This document shows, piece by piece, positions 17,280-25,178 of a DNA stretch of 64,000 nt. A model generated the notes under the pieces. That model had not been told where the DNA came from. It ran no database searches and worked only from the letters and a program-made list of their open reading frames with translations. The stretch comes from Clostridiales bacterium. GTDB lineage: Bacteria > Bacillota > Clostridia > Saccharofermentanales > Saccharofermentanaceae. Every line of letters begins with the position of its first letter. Positions within the stretch are counted from its first letter, which is position 1. The position numbers were made by a program, and so were the translations under genes. Location: positions 50,819-114,818 of the forward strand of contig JAFWPB010000022.1 of the NCBI GenBank assembly GCA_017545245.1, written 5' to 3'.

Positions 17280-19007
17280 ATGAAAAAGTCAGTTGCTGCA
17301 ACTGTTCTTGCGATGTCAGTGCTTTTCAGCGCGTGTTCGAAAAAAGAGTCAGAAACTACATCTAAAAGTGAAACAACAGGTTCTTCTTCCGAAGTGACTA
17401 CGACCACTTCAGAAAAAGAAACAGAAACTTCCGAAAAACCGACAGAGACTTCGAAAGAAGAAACAGAAACTTCCGAAGAACCAACAGAGACTTCGAAAGA
17501 AGAACCAGTCTCTTACGATGCGCCGGCCTTTAAGAAGATCGATTATCTTTCTGTGTGGCTGTTCCGGGAATCCGTCCTTGCTTTCCAGCCCAAGGATCAA
17601 TCTTCTGGTGACTACTCCACCTATAACAGCATCGAGTACTATTTGGGATACTGCGGATATCCTTGTTTCGGCAGTAACGCGGAAAAACTCAATGCTGCGG
17701 TGGAAGCAGACAGCAGGTCGTTTGGAACGTATTCCACGGAGTATCTCGAGGAAAAAAAGAAAGAGTATATCAGTCAATTCGGCACGGAGCACAACGAAGT
17801 CGAGGAAGTAGATGATGTTGTTCCGGTTGTTTTCCGTGCGGACGAAAAAATCACTACAGTTTATTTTCCTTATCTGTCGGAACGGCAAGATGGCAAAGAG
17901 GTGACCTTTGAAAATCTTATCAACTACGATACGGCGACAGGAAAAAAGATTACTCTTTCCGAAGTAGTCAAGGATAAGAAACGCTTCGTTGAACTTGCGA
18001 AAGACAGCATCATGGATACTCTGACAGAGTATGACTTGGAGAAATACAAGGAAGAAGATGTGCTTTCTTTCCTGAATTCGGACGATGTTCCTTTTACGCT
18101 CGATTATTCCGGTATCACTGTGTATTTCGATATCGGCGTTTACAGAAGATACATGCGTGCACCGGCACACATCGGATACATCGGAAACGAGGATGTGTTT
18201 AACGGAGAATATTTCGATTCCCTTCCGGAAAACTATGTGCTTCATCTCTCGCCGAAAAAGGACTTCTACTGGGATCTTGACGGGGACGGAAAGACCGAGA
18301 AGATTCGTGTGGATATTGATGTACAACACCAGTTCTACGAGATCGGATCTTTCTCCATCCAGGTCGATGACCAGGAAACGAAGGTGGATACATCCGCTTC
18401 CGGTGGTGATGAGATCGCAGATTACCTGACACTTGTCCACACAAACGGAAAGGATTTCCTTTATATCTGGACAGGTGGCGAAGATGACAGCATGGGAATC
18501 ATGATCTATGAGCTTGTCGGAAAGAAAGCGGAGTACATAGGCGGTGTCGGAAAGTGGATGAGTGCTCCTTGTCAGAACTTTAATCCGGAGCAAGTCGTTC
18601 TCCTCGATGAAGTATATGCCATCGGACTCGAATGCACGGATGCTGTTTATCATATCGATGAGAAGGGTAAGCCGGTTATCGATCAGGATTATCTTTCAAT
18701 CAACAGCTACTACGGACGGAATTTTCCATGTCTTAAGAAGGATCTGAAAGTCGATCAGATCAATCCGGAGACACTCGAAAAGACAGGTACCATCACGCTG
18801 AAAGCAGGTACCAGTCTCCTGCCTTGCTCAACAAACCGCATATCCGATGAGAAAAAAGCCTATGAGGTTCTCAAGGTCATCGATGCGGATTCGAAGGAAG
18901 ATGTCTATGTACGACTGGATCTCAGCTTTGAAGAAGATGAATGGGAGGCTTCGATCAACGGAGAGAACATGAATGACATTTTCGTCAAGGTATTCATGGG
19001 CGCCTGA
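17280..19007 (+). CDS. Lipoprotein with Thr/Glu/Ser-rich linker, function unknown
   Basis: A 575-residue secreted lipoprotein. The signal peptide ends in a lipobox LFSAC, so the mature protein starts at a lipid-modified cysteine about 19 residues in. A flexible Thr/Glu/Ser/Lys linker of about 60 residues follows, containing a perfect-frame 42-base tandem repeat. The rest is a folded domain with DWDGDGKTEK-like calcium-loop character (DLDGDGKTEKIRVDIDV near residue 335), as in proteins with EF-hand-like repeats. I do not recognise the family. The ATG at 17280 is preferred to 17259 because AAGAGGTG stands before it and the signal peptide then begins MKKS. Confidence 0.82.
   Translation: MKKSVAATVLAMSVLFSACSKKESETTSKSETTGSSSEVTTTTSEKETETSEKPTETSKEETETSEEPTETSKEEPVSYDAPAFKKIDYLSVWLFRESVLAFQPKDQSSGDYSTYNSIEYYLGYCGYPCFGSNAEKLNAAVEADSRSFGTYSTEYLEEKKKEYISQFGTEHNEVEEVDDVVPVVFRADEKITTVYFPYLSERQDGKEVTFENLINYDTATGKKITLSEVVKDKKRFVELAKDSIMDTLTEYDLEKYKEEDVLSFLNSDDVPFTLDYSGITVYFDIGVYRRYMRAPAHIGYIGNEDVFNGEYFDSLPENYVLHLSPKKDFYWDLDGDGKTEKIRVDIDVQHQFYEIGSFSIQVDDQETKVDTSASGGDEIADYLTLVHTNGKDFLYIWTGGEDDSMGIMIYELVGKKAEYIGGVGKWMSAPCQNFNPEQVVLLDEVYAIGLECTDAVYHIDEKGKPVIDQDYLSINSYYGRNFPCLKKDLKVDQINPETLEKTGTITLKAGTSLLPCSTNRISDEKKAYEVLKVIDADSKEDVYVRLDLSFEEDEWEASINGENMNDIFVKVFMGA
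17421..17504 (+). repeat. 42-base tandem repeat, two copies, in the lipoprotein linker
   Basis: Copies at 17421-17462 and 17463-17504 differ at few positions and each encodes a TETSE(K/E)PTETSKEE unit. The period is a multiple of three, so copy-number change would keep the frame. Confidence 0.85.
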
Positions 19008-19077
19008 TGCGCTTTATCAGAAAGATAGAAACGGTTATTCGGTTCTTTCTTTTGTAGTCAATTCCTATAAGAAATGG

Positions 19078-19117
19078 TATGCTAATGTTCGGATGGCGTG
19101 ATCTCATGCCATCCGAA
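19078..19117 (+). promoter_or_regulatory. Promoter and 5' hairpin before the P-loop ATPase gene
   Basis: TATGCT (19078-19083) preceded by TGG forms an extended -10. Directly at the expected transcript start lies a perfect 10-base-pair inverted repeat, TTCGGATGGC (19088-19097) with GCCATCCGAA (19108-19117) around a 10-base loop. No clean T-run follows, so it is more likely a 5' mRNA-stabilising hairpin or a protein-binding site than a terminator. Confidence 0.5.
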
Positions 19118-19140
19118 TTCTCTTTGAACGAGGAAACAAA

Positions 19141-19836
19141 ATGAGCGAAGATACAAATAAGAAAGTACGGCTTTATGTGTTTGTCGGTGCATATGGCAGC
19201 GGCAAGTCTGAAGTGTCGGTACATTTTGCACATAAACTGAAAAAAGAAGATCCTTCTGCCAGAGTAATGCTGGCGGACCTGGATATCGTGAATCCTTATT
19301 ACCGTTCGGCGGATGCCAAGGATGCCCTCGAAGCCGAAGGCATTCACGTGATCGTCCCGGAGTATGCGAACACTAATGTTGACGTACCGGCGCTTTCCGG
19401 TGAAGTGTATTCTGCATTTGACCAGCCGGATACTATCTCTGTTTTCGATATCGGCGGTGAAGATCTCGGTGCGAGAGTTCTCGGCGCCATGCTGAGCCGC
19501 TTCAAGAACATCGAGTATCGCGTGTATATGGTCGTCAATGCATTCCGTCCGTTTACCTCGGACGCAGAGAGTATCCGCCAGATGGCATCGGAGCTTTCCG
19601 AAGCGGCTAGACTTCCGATCAACGGATTTATCAACAACTCCAACCTTCTGGAAGATACGACAGAGGAAGAGCTGATCGAAGGCGAGAAGGTGCTGAAAGA
19701 AGCATCTGAACTGACAGGCATTCCGCTTGTCTACCAGGCCGGTCTGGACAATGTCCTTCCGGAATCCTGGAAAGAGAAGACACCGGGTGGTATCCCGGTA
19801 CTCGCGATGGATCGGAAAGTACTTTACAATTATTGA
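19141..19836 (+). CDS. P-loop ATPase of the MinD/ParA/CobQ-like class
   Basis: A 231-residue nucleotide-binding protein. Walker A is GAYGSGKS near residues 17-24, followed by VMLADLDIVNPYYRS (about 41-55), which resembles the switch region of MinD/ParA-type ATPases, and FDIGGEDLGARVLG (about 102-115) in the Walker B position. This sequence type is common in clostridia as a stand-alone ATP-binding protein of unknown role. It is followed by a membrane zinc-ribbon protein and an SPFH protein, so a link to membrane organisation is possible but not shown. Confidence 0.75.
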   Translation: MSEDTNKKVRLYVFVGAYGSGKSEVSVHFAHKLKKEDPSARVMLADLDIVNPYYRSADAKDALEAEGIHVIVPEYANTNVDVPALSGEVYSAFDQPDTISVFDIGGEDLGARVLGAMLSRFKNIEYRVYMVVNAFRPFTSDAESIRQMASELSEAARLPINGFINNSNLLEDTTEEELIEGEKVLKEASELTGIPLVYQAGLDNVLPESWKEKTPGGIPVLAMDRKVLYNY

Positions 19837-19877
19837 GTGGTTTGGAAAACATATACTGACTAAGGGGGAGAAGGAAA

Positions 19878-20711
19878 ATGCCGGCATGGTTTTCGATAAA
19901 ATGGGCGATCATTGCAGTAGTGGGTTTGTGTGCAGCACTGGGTGTGATCGGAGGAGTGAGAAAGGCAAAGAGAGCCTGGAAGAATTCTCTTCTCGGAATG
20001 ATCACCGAAGGCGTAAAGGATGAGATCCGCCAGGGTAAGGTCGGACCGGAAGATCTGAGCATGCGAAGTGTTGTTCAGGCACAGCCCAGATCTGTATCAG
20101 ATCTGTCATTGTCGTTGGTTCCCCGTATTACGAAAGACTATCCGGATCTGAATCTTTCCCAGATGCAGAGTGCTGCCCAGGCGGTCCTGGTGAAGAGCTT
20201 CGAATTGTTGACATCGATGACAACGCTGACAAACGGTGATACGATCGATCGAATCGAGCGGGAACTCTGCAATTGCGGCATTGGCGTGACCCGCTCTTTG
20301 GCTCAGGACCTGGATTCCCAGATCGGTTCGGCTAGGTCGACAGGGAAAACTCTGATTTACCGTGATGTAATCGTGCACAAAGGGGGAATTAACGATTACA
20401 AAAAGACCGCATCTACGGTGGAAATCACCTTCCAATATTCGTTACAATATTTGCAATACCAGGAAAGAAATGGTAAATTTATATCAGGCAATCGAGCGAC
20501 TCCAACGCAGGTCAGATACAACGTGAAAGTAATAAATATACTCGACGCTTCAAGGCTTGCGATGGAAGACACGAAAGGTATTGGATTTAACTGTCCGCAT
20601 TGCGGTGCACCGGTCAAACATCTCGGTACAGATGTTTGTGAATTATGTGGAACGGCGATCAAGACAGTGGATATGAGAGTATGGCTCGTGGACAAGTTGC
20701 TTGAGATTTAA
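19878..20711 (+). CDS. Membrane-anchored zinc-ribbon protein, YdjG/Tim44-like
   Basis: A 277-residue protein with one N-terminal transmembrane helix (about residues 5-25, IKWAIIAVVGLCAALGVIGG) and basic residues after it. The middle is a soluble alpha/beta domain that loosely resembles Tim44-like domains. At residues about 236-257 a zinc ribbon CPHCG...CELCG is present. Its downstream neighbour is an SPFH/YdjI-like protein; in Bacillus, zinc-ribbon YdjG and SPFH YdjI belong to the same envelope-stress operon with PspA. No PspA is seen here. Function is inferred from architecture and context only. GGGGGAGAAGGA precedes the ATG. Confidence 0.6.
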   Translation: MPAWFSIKWAIIAVVGLCAALGVIGGVRKAKRAWKNSLLGMITEGVKDEIRQGKVGPEDLSMRSVVQAQPRSVSDLSLSLVPRITKDYPDLNLSQMQSAAQAVLVKSFELLTSMTTLTNGDTIDRIERELCNCGIGVTRSLAQDLDSQIGSARSTGKTLIYRDVIVHKGGINDYKKTASTVEITFQYSLQYLQYQERNGKFISGNRATPTQVRYNVKVINILDASRLAMEDTKGIGFNCPHCGAPVKHLGTDVCELCGTAIKTVDMRVWLVDKLLEI

Positions 20712-20740
20712 AAATTTTTCTTGTTTGGGAGGAGATTAAA

Positions 20741-22072
20741 ATGGGCTTAATTAAGGCTGCAATTCAGGCTGTTGGTGGAAACTTAAGAGATCAGTATCTT
20801 GAGTTCTTCACATGTGACTCTTTGGGTCAGGAAGTTTTGCTCCGTCGCGGTGCGAAAGTCGTACGTAATGGTAGCAACAAGGGTGATGCAGAAATCATTT
20901 CTAACGGATCGAAGATCGCGGTTCCGGAAGGAACGGCATTGATCCTGGTAGACAATGGTCGTGTAGTAGATTTTACAACAGAAGCAGGTATGTATACTTG
21001 GGATACATCTTCTGCACCGTCCTGCTTCGGAACTAGCGGATTCCTCGATGGCGTGAAGAAATCCTGCGCTGACATCTGGGGCCGTATTAAGGCTGGTGGT
21101 GAGGCTTTGACCCAGCAGAGAGTTTACTTCGTAAATATGCTGGAAATGACAGACAATAAGTTTGGCACAGCTGCTCCACTCCCTTACGATGATCCGACAT
21201 ATCGTGGTATCTACATCCGCATGAACGGTACATTCTCCTTTAAGATCGTTGACCCTGTAACATTCTTCAAGAACATTGCAGGTAACGTAGCGGGCGATTA
21301 TCGCCGTGATGAACTGATGGGCAAGAATGGCCAGCCTGGTCAGGCAAAAGCTGAGTTCCTGATGAACCTCGGTGATGCTCTGAACAGAATGGGTGCCGGC
21401 GGAGAAGAAGTTCAGTATAACCGTTTGCAGTCACAGCAGGTTAAGCTGGCTAAGTACATGAACGAAGTTCTCGATGAGGAATGGCTCCAGGGCCGTGGTA
21501 TGGTCGTAGAGAAAGTTGCGATCATGTCCATCACACCTGATGAGAAGTCCAGAGAGAGAATCGAAGCTATGGACGATGGTCTCATGTTTGGTAATAACCC
21601 GAACATGGCTGCCGGCTACCAGGTTAAGGGTTCTGTTGATGCAATGAAGACAGCTGCTGGCAACCAGGCAGGTGCAGGCAACGCTATGATGGGTGTTGGT
21701 CTTGTTGGTGGTTTCGCTGGCGCAGGCATGAATCCTGGTAACCAGGGCATGGCTTTCCTCCAGCAGCAGCAGATGATGCAGCAGCAACAGCAGATGATGC
21801 AGCAGCAGGCTCCGGCAGCAGCAGGCGGCTGGACATGTTCTTGCGGTCAGGGCAACAACCAGGGTAAGTTCTGTGCTAACTGTGGTTCCCCGAAGCCGGT
21901 TGAAAATGCTGGTTGGACATGCTCTTGTGGACAGGCTGGTAACACAGGTAAGTTCTGTGCAAACTGCGGTTCTCCGAAGCCGGCTGATAACGCTGGCTGG
22001 ACATGCAGCAAGTGCGGCAAGACTGGTAACACCGGTAAGTTCTGCGGTGAGTGCGGTCAGCCACAGGGTTGA
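20741..22072 (+). CDS. SPFH-domain protein with three C-terminal zinc ribbons (YdjI-like)
   Basis: A 443-residue protein. Residues 1 to about 290 are an SPFH/virion-core-like domain related to Bacillus YdjI (opening MGLIKAAIQAVGGNLRDQY, then RGIYIRMNGTFSFKIVDP). A Gly/Met/Ala-rich stretch and a run of Gln and Met (FLQQQQMMQQQQQMM, about 345-360) lead into three zinc ribbons. The first two have a CxC pair and a CxxC pair in 28-residue units; the third has two CxxC pairs. SPFH proteins scaffold membrane microdomains. GGGAGGAG precedes the ATG. A strong terminator follows. Confidence 0.8.
   Translation: MGLIKAAIQAVGGNLRDQYLEFFTCDSLGQEVLLRRGAKVVRNGSNKGDAEIISNGSKIAVPEGTALILVDNGRVVDFTTEAGMYTWDTSSAPSCFGTSGFLDGVKKSCADIWGRIKAGGEALTQQRVYFVNMLEMTDNKFGTAAPLPYDDPTYRGIYIRMNGTFSFKIVDPVTFFKNIAGNVAGDYRRDELMGKNGQPGQAKAEFLMNLGDALNRMGAGGEEVQYNRLQSQQVKLAKYMNEVLDEEWLQGRGMVVEKVAIMSITPDEKSRERIEAMDDGLMFGNNPNMAAGYQVKGSVDAMKTAAGNQAGAGNAMMGVGLVGGFAGAGMNPGNQGMAFLQQQQMMQQQQQMMQQQAPAAAGGWTCSCGQGNNQGKFCANCGSPKPVENAGWTCSCGQAGNTGKFCANCGSPKPADNAGWTCSKCGKTGNTGKFCGECGQPQG
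21827..22072 (+). repeat. Tandem 84-base repeat encoding three zinc ribbons
   Basis: Units at 21827-21910 and 21911-21994 are 84 bases each, followed by a diverged and shortened third at 21995-22072. All start with Gly-Trp-Thr-Cys-Ser. The third adds one residue between its first cysteines. Confidence 0.88.
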
Positions 22073-22108
22073 TCCTCTTAAGGATTTGATCCAAATAGAA
22101 AATTCGAA

Positions 22109-22139
22109 GGACTGCTTCAGAAATGAAGCAGTCCTTTTT
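22109..22139 (+). terminator. Strong intrinsic terminator after the SPFH gene
   Basis: GGACTGCTTCA pairs perfectly with TGAAGCAGTCC around a GAAA tetraloop, followed by TTTTTC. It closes the ATPase-zinc ribbon-SPFH unit. Confidence 0.93.
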
Positions 22140-22164
22140 CGTCAGTTTTCACGAATGGATCGGC

Positions 22165-22194
22165 TTGACACGAACAGGAATCTTCTGATACTAT
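22165..22194 (+). promoter_or_regulatory. Promoter of the thrS T-box leader
   Basis: TTGACA (22165-22170) with TACTAT (22189-22194) at 18 bases, or GATACT (22187-22192) at 16. Transcription would start just before the T-box stem I. Confidence 0.65.
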
Positions 22195-22204
22195 CAGCCT
22201 AATA

Positions 22205-22454
22205 ACATAAGAAAAGCATTGACGGAAAAGAGTAGTTCGTGGTGAATCAGCCAGAGAGAGTGACATTTGGTGGAAGCCACTTATGAGGATAGCGGACGAA
22301 AACCATTCCCGAGCTGTAATGCTGAAATAACAGTAAGTGTTACCGTATGTCTGCGTTAAAGGCTAGGATTTGTTGGAATCTGAAGTGAAAAGTTAAGGTG
22401 GAACCGTGCATATAGCACCCTTAAGATCTTGTCGATCTTTGGGGTGCTTTTCTT
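22205..22454 (+). ncRNA. T-box riboswitch (threonine) upstream of thrS
   Basis: The leader carries the T-box core TTAAGGTGGAACCGTGC (22393-22409), which pairs with the free 3' end of uncharged tRNA, and an AG-rich stem I bulge (AGAGAGAGTGA, near 22253). The overlapping terminator is AGCACCC...GATC loop...GATCTTTGGGGTGCT with a TTTTCTT tract (22414-22454). The 3' side of stem I contains ACC at 22302-22304, a threonine codon at the expected place, which I take as specifier with moderate certainty. Uncharged tRNA-Thr would favour the antiterminator and switch on thrS. Confidence 0.9.
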
Positions 22455-22507
22455 ATGTTGTTGCAAATATACACCTATTGATTTATTGCAAAAGGAGGCA
22501 ACACATT

Positions 22508-24268
22508 ATGAAGATTTTAAGAAATGATCAACAGGTTTTGGAAGCAGCATTTGAAAGCAAAGAAGGAAAGAAGGCTTTCTGGCACACGAGTGCACATGTT
22601 CTGGCGCAGGCGGTGAAGCGTCTGTACCCGGAGGCGAAGTGTGCGATCGGTCCGGCGATCGAGAACGGATTCTACTACGACTTTGATTTCGGTTTTCCTT
22701 TCTCCGAAGAGCATCTTCGTGCAGTAGAAGAGAAGATGAAAGAAATCGTGAAAGAATCGCTTTCGCTTCAGGTGTACGAGGTAAGTAAAGACGAAGCGTA
22801 TGCGTACATGGAAGAAAGAAATGAGTCCTTCAAGATGGAACTGATCCGCGAGATGGCGGACGATGCACACATTACGTTCTATAAGCAGGGCGACTATGCA
22901 GAGTTCTGTGCGGGTCCGCATATCGGGAACATCAGCCATATCAAGGCGATCAAGCTGCTCTCGGTAGCCGGTGCGTACTGGCGCGGTGACGAGCATAACC
23001 CGATGCTCACGAGAATCTACGGCATCTCTTTTCCAAAAGCATCCATGCTGGAAGAGTATCTGCTCCAGCTTGAAGAGGCGCGCGCAAGAGACCATAGAAA
23101 ACTGGGCAAAGAATTAGAACTGTTCGCTCTGATGGATGAGGGGCCGGGACTTCCGTTTTATTTCCCGAAGGGCCTCATGATGAAGAACATCCTTATCGAC
23201 TACTGGAGAAAGATCCATAGAAGAGAAGGCTATCAGGAGATCAGTACGCCGATCATGCTGATGAGAACGCTGTGGGAAAAGTCCGGTCACTGGGATCACT
23301 ACAGAGAGAATATGTATACGACGAGTGTGGATGATACGGATTATGCAATCAAGCCGATGAACTGTCCGGGTGGCATGCTGGTGTATAAATCCAAGCAGCA
23401 TTCCTACAGGGAATTTCCGATGCGTGTCGGTGAACTCGGTATCGTGCATCGTGCGGAGAAGTCCGGAACGCTTCATGGTCTGATGAGGGCGAGATGTTTC
23501 ACGCAGGACGATGCCCATATCTTCATGCGGGAAGATCAGGTGGAATCAGAGATCCAGGGTGTCATGCGATTGATCGATGAGTTCTATGCAAGATTTGGTT
23601 TTAAGTATGAGATCGAACTATCCACGAGACCGGAGAATTCCATCGGCAGTGATGAAGAGTGGGAGCTGGCGATCAACTCGCTTAAGTCTGCGGTGGAAGG
23701 TGTCGGAAAACCCTATGCGATCAACGAAGGCGACGGCGCTTTTTACGGACCGAAGCTGGACTTCCACATTAAGGATTCGATCGGAAGAACGTGGCAGTGC
23801 GGCACGATCCAACTGGATTTCCAGCTGCCGCAGAGATTTGATCTCGACTACATCGGGCAGGATGGCGAGAAGCATAGACCAATCATGCTGCATCGTGTAG
23901 TCTTCGGAAGTATCGACCGTTTCCTCGGCATCCTGATCGAACACTATGCAGGAAAATTCCCGGTATGGCTTTCACCAGTGCAGGCGAAGATCCTTCCGGT
24001 ATCCGACAAGTATTTGGAGTATGCCAAGTCACTTGCTTCTGAACTGAGTGAGAAAGATGTACGTGTAGAACTTGACAAGTCGGATGAGAAACTGGGCTAT
24101 AAGATCCGCGCGGCAAGAATGGAAAAGGTGCCGTACATCATCGTGGTGGGTGAGAAGGAGATGAAGAATCACTCCATGTCTGTCCGAAGCCGCGATGCGG
24201 AAGAAGGAAAGCAGGATCTGGGCGAGATGGATGTTGCATCGTTTGTGAATCTGGTTTCGGAAGGGTAA
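22508..24268 (+). CDS. thrS: Threonyl-tRNA synthetase lacking the TGS domain
   Basis: Charges tRNA-Thr. The class II core is complete: HTSAHVLAQAVKRLYP opens the editing domain at residues 26-41, the zinc-ligand motif NCPGGM is near residue 285, motif 2 (HRAEKSGTLHGLMRARCFTQDD) near 315-340, and the anticodon-binding domain ends the protein. The length of 586 residues is about 55 short of the usual ~640 because the N-terminal TGS domain is absent. The start at 22508 is supported by AAAGGAGG eight bases before the ATG; the longer frame from 22406 runs through the T-box terminator and is not real. The T-box leader regulates it. Confidence 0.95.
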   Translation: MKILRNDQQVLEAAFESKEGKKAFWHTSAHVLAQAVKRLYPEAKCAIGPAIENGFYYDFDFGFPFSEEHLRAVEEKMKEIVKESLSLQVYEVSKDEAYAYMEERNESFKMELIREMADDAHITFYKQGDYAEFCAGPHIGNISHIKAIKLLSVAGAYWRGDEHNPMLTRIYGISFPKASMLEEYLLQLEEARARDHRKLGKELELFALMDEGPGLPFYFPKGLMMKNILIDYWRKIHRREGYQEISTPIMLMRTLWEKSGHWDHYRENMYTTSVDDTDYAIKPMNCPGGMLVYKSKQHSYREFPMRVGELGIVHRAEKSGTLHGLMRARCFTQDDAHIFMREDQVESEIQGVMRLIDEFYARFGFKYEIELSTRPENSIGSDEEWELAINSLKSAVEGVGKPYAINEGDGAFYGPKLDFHIKDSIGRTWQCGTIQLDFQLPQRFDLDYIGQDGEKHRPIMLHRVVFGSIDRFLGILIEHYAGKFPVWLSPVQAKILPVSDKYLEYAKSLASELSEKDVRVELDKSDEKLGYKIRAARMEKVPYIIVVGEKEMKNHSMSVRSRDAEEGKQDLGEMDVASFVNLVSEG

Positions 24269-24400
24269 GTTGTCAAAAGGGGTGGATTAGGCAGAAAATC
24301 GAGAAAAATACAAAATGTAAAGGTGAACTTATTCACCTATGAAGACGGTGAAATTATAGAGAGGAAAACTTATAGAGTTGCTGTTGAGTTTTCTCTGTAA
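24269..24400 (+). other. Open frame directly after the thrS stop, possible remnant
   Basis: After the thrS TAA the same frame stays open for 43 codons to a TAA at 24398, with protein-like sequence (KVNLFTYEDGEIIERKTYRV). There is no ATG; a GTG at 24332 region or other rare start would be needed. It may be a small gene, a remnant, or chance. It lies before the terminator that closes thrS. Confidence 0.3.
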
Positions 24401-24420
24401 CCCCAAAGCGAATCAGATGA

Positions 24421-24460
24421 GAAGAGGTTGCCTCTTTTGAGACAACCTCTTCGATTTTTC
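24421..24460 (+). terminator. Intrinsic terminator after thrS
   Basis: GAAGAGGTTG (24421-24430) pairs with CAACCTCTTC (24443-24452), followed by GATTTTTC. It stands between thrS and a converging gene; the reverse strand has no T-run. Confidence 0.85.
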
Positions 24461-24491
24461 TATTTAGTTTTGGATGCGCTATTTATGTTTC

Positions 24492-24896
24492 TCAGCAGTA
24501 CTTGGTTACGCTCTCAGGAAGTTCGCTGGCAGCGCGACTGCAGATAATTGTCGCTGTAATCTTATCACCAAGGAAAGAATTGAACTGATCGAGGAAAGAT
24601 CCGAATCTTTCATAATCTGTTTCACCGGTGATCTTCAGGATGCTGTCTACGTAAATGTGCGTGACGTCGTAGTCTTTGGCACAAATGCCGGCTACGAAAC
24701 TTAAGAATTGTTCAAAACCTTTGACCGGGTATTCATCGAGGTCCACGAGACGGACTCTGTACTTCAAAAGACGGTCAAGACGGTGTCCGCGCTGGATGCA
24801 GACGATATTATTGTCTGTTGTGGCCTGCTCGTTAATATCCTCTACGAGCTGAGCTGTCTTTCCTGTTCCCTTTTCTCCTGCGATTAACTTTATCAT
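24492..24896 (-). CDS. Small P-loop ATPase, function unknown
   Basis: A 134-residue protein starting with a beta strand and Walker A (GEKGTGKT, residues 6-13). A second hydrophobic strand with acidic end (DVTHIYVDSIL, near 80) could be Walker B. Such short ATPases occur widely in clostridia, sometimes misnamed PilT; no motility genes are near. I chose the ATG at 24896 because AAGGAG lies nine bases upstream, whereas the two ATGs just before it sit too close and the frame to 24986 has no ribosome-binding site. The gene stands alone, converging with thrS. Confidence 0.72.
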   Translation of the reverse strand: MIKLIAGEKGTGKTAQLVEDINEQATTDNNIVCIQRGHRLDRLLKYRVRLVDLDEYPVKGFEQFLSFVAGICAKDYDVTHIYVDSILKITGETDYERFGSFLDQFNSFLGDKITATIICSRAASELPESVTKYC

Positions 24897-25121
24897 TGGC
24901 ATCATCTCCTTGTTTTGTTGATTATCCAACTGATTATTTTGGATTAATTCTATTCTACATGATATCTTGGATAATTTGAATAGCATTTACAAGAAAAAGT
25001 TGGTTAAAATTGTGTAAATAAGACAAAACGGCTGTATGCGTTGATATATCGGGGTTTGGGCATGAAAAGAGCTCGAAAAGACTGAAAAATAAGGATTTTC
25101 TATATATTTTTTCGAAAAAAC
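24897..25121. other. AT-rich intergenic region with operator-like repeats
   Basis: No gene is seen here. Three related 9-10-mers lie upstream of the minus-strand ATPase gene: ATTATCCAA (24921-24929), TTGGATTAAT (24939-24948) and TTGGATAAT (24967-24975); the first and last are exact reverse complements. A possible minus-strand promoter (TTCAAA at 24975-24980, 17 bases, TAGAAT at 24952-24957) lies among them, so they may be binding sites for a regulator of that gene. The part from 24985 to 25121 holds nothing I can name. Confidence 0.4.
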
Positions 25122-25150
25122 TTGCCAGTTGCAATAATAAGTGATAGTAT
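25122..25150 (+). promoter_or_regulatory. Promoter of the rimP-nusA-infB operon
   Basis: TTGCCA (25122-25127), 17-base spacer, TAGTAT (25145-25150). This is a good housekeeping-type promoter at the head of the translation operon. Confidence 0.75.
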
Positions 25151-25178
25151 ATCTGTGTTACTAGAGGTTTTTTAAGTA

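Noticed and set aside
17409..18653. 414-codon open frame on the minus strand opposite the lipoprotein gene
   Set aside because: It mirrors a gene with signal peptide, lipobox and ribosome-binding site; its end is low-complexity complement of the Thr/Glu linker.
21827..22072. Repeats as a CRISPR array or satellite
   Set aside because: The 84-base units are coding, in frame, and encode zinc ribbons; there are no spacers.
22406..22507. Extended N-terminus of ThrS from an ATG at 22406
   Set aside because: That frame crosses the T-box core and terminator hairpin; AAAGGAGG before 22508 marks the true start.
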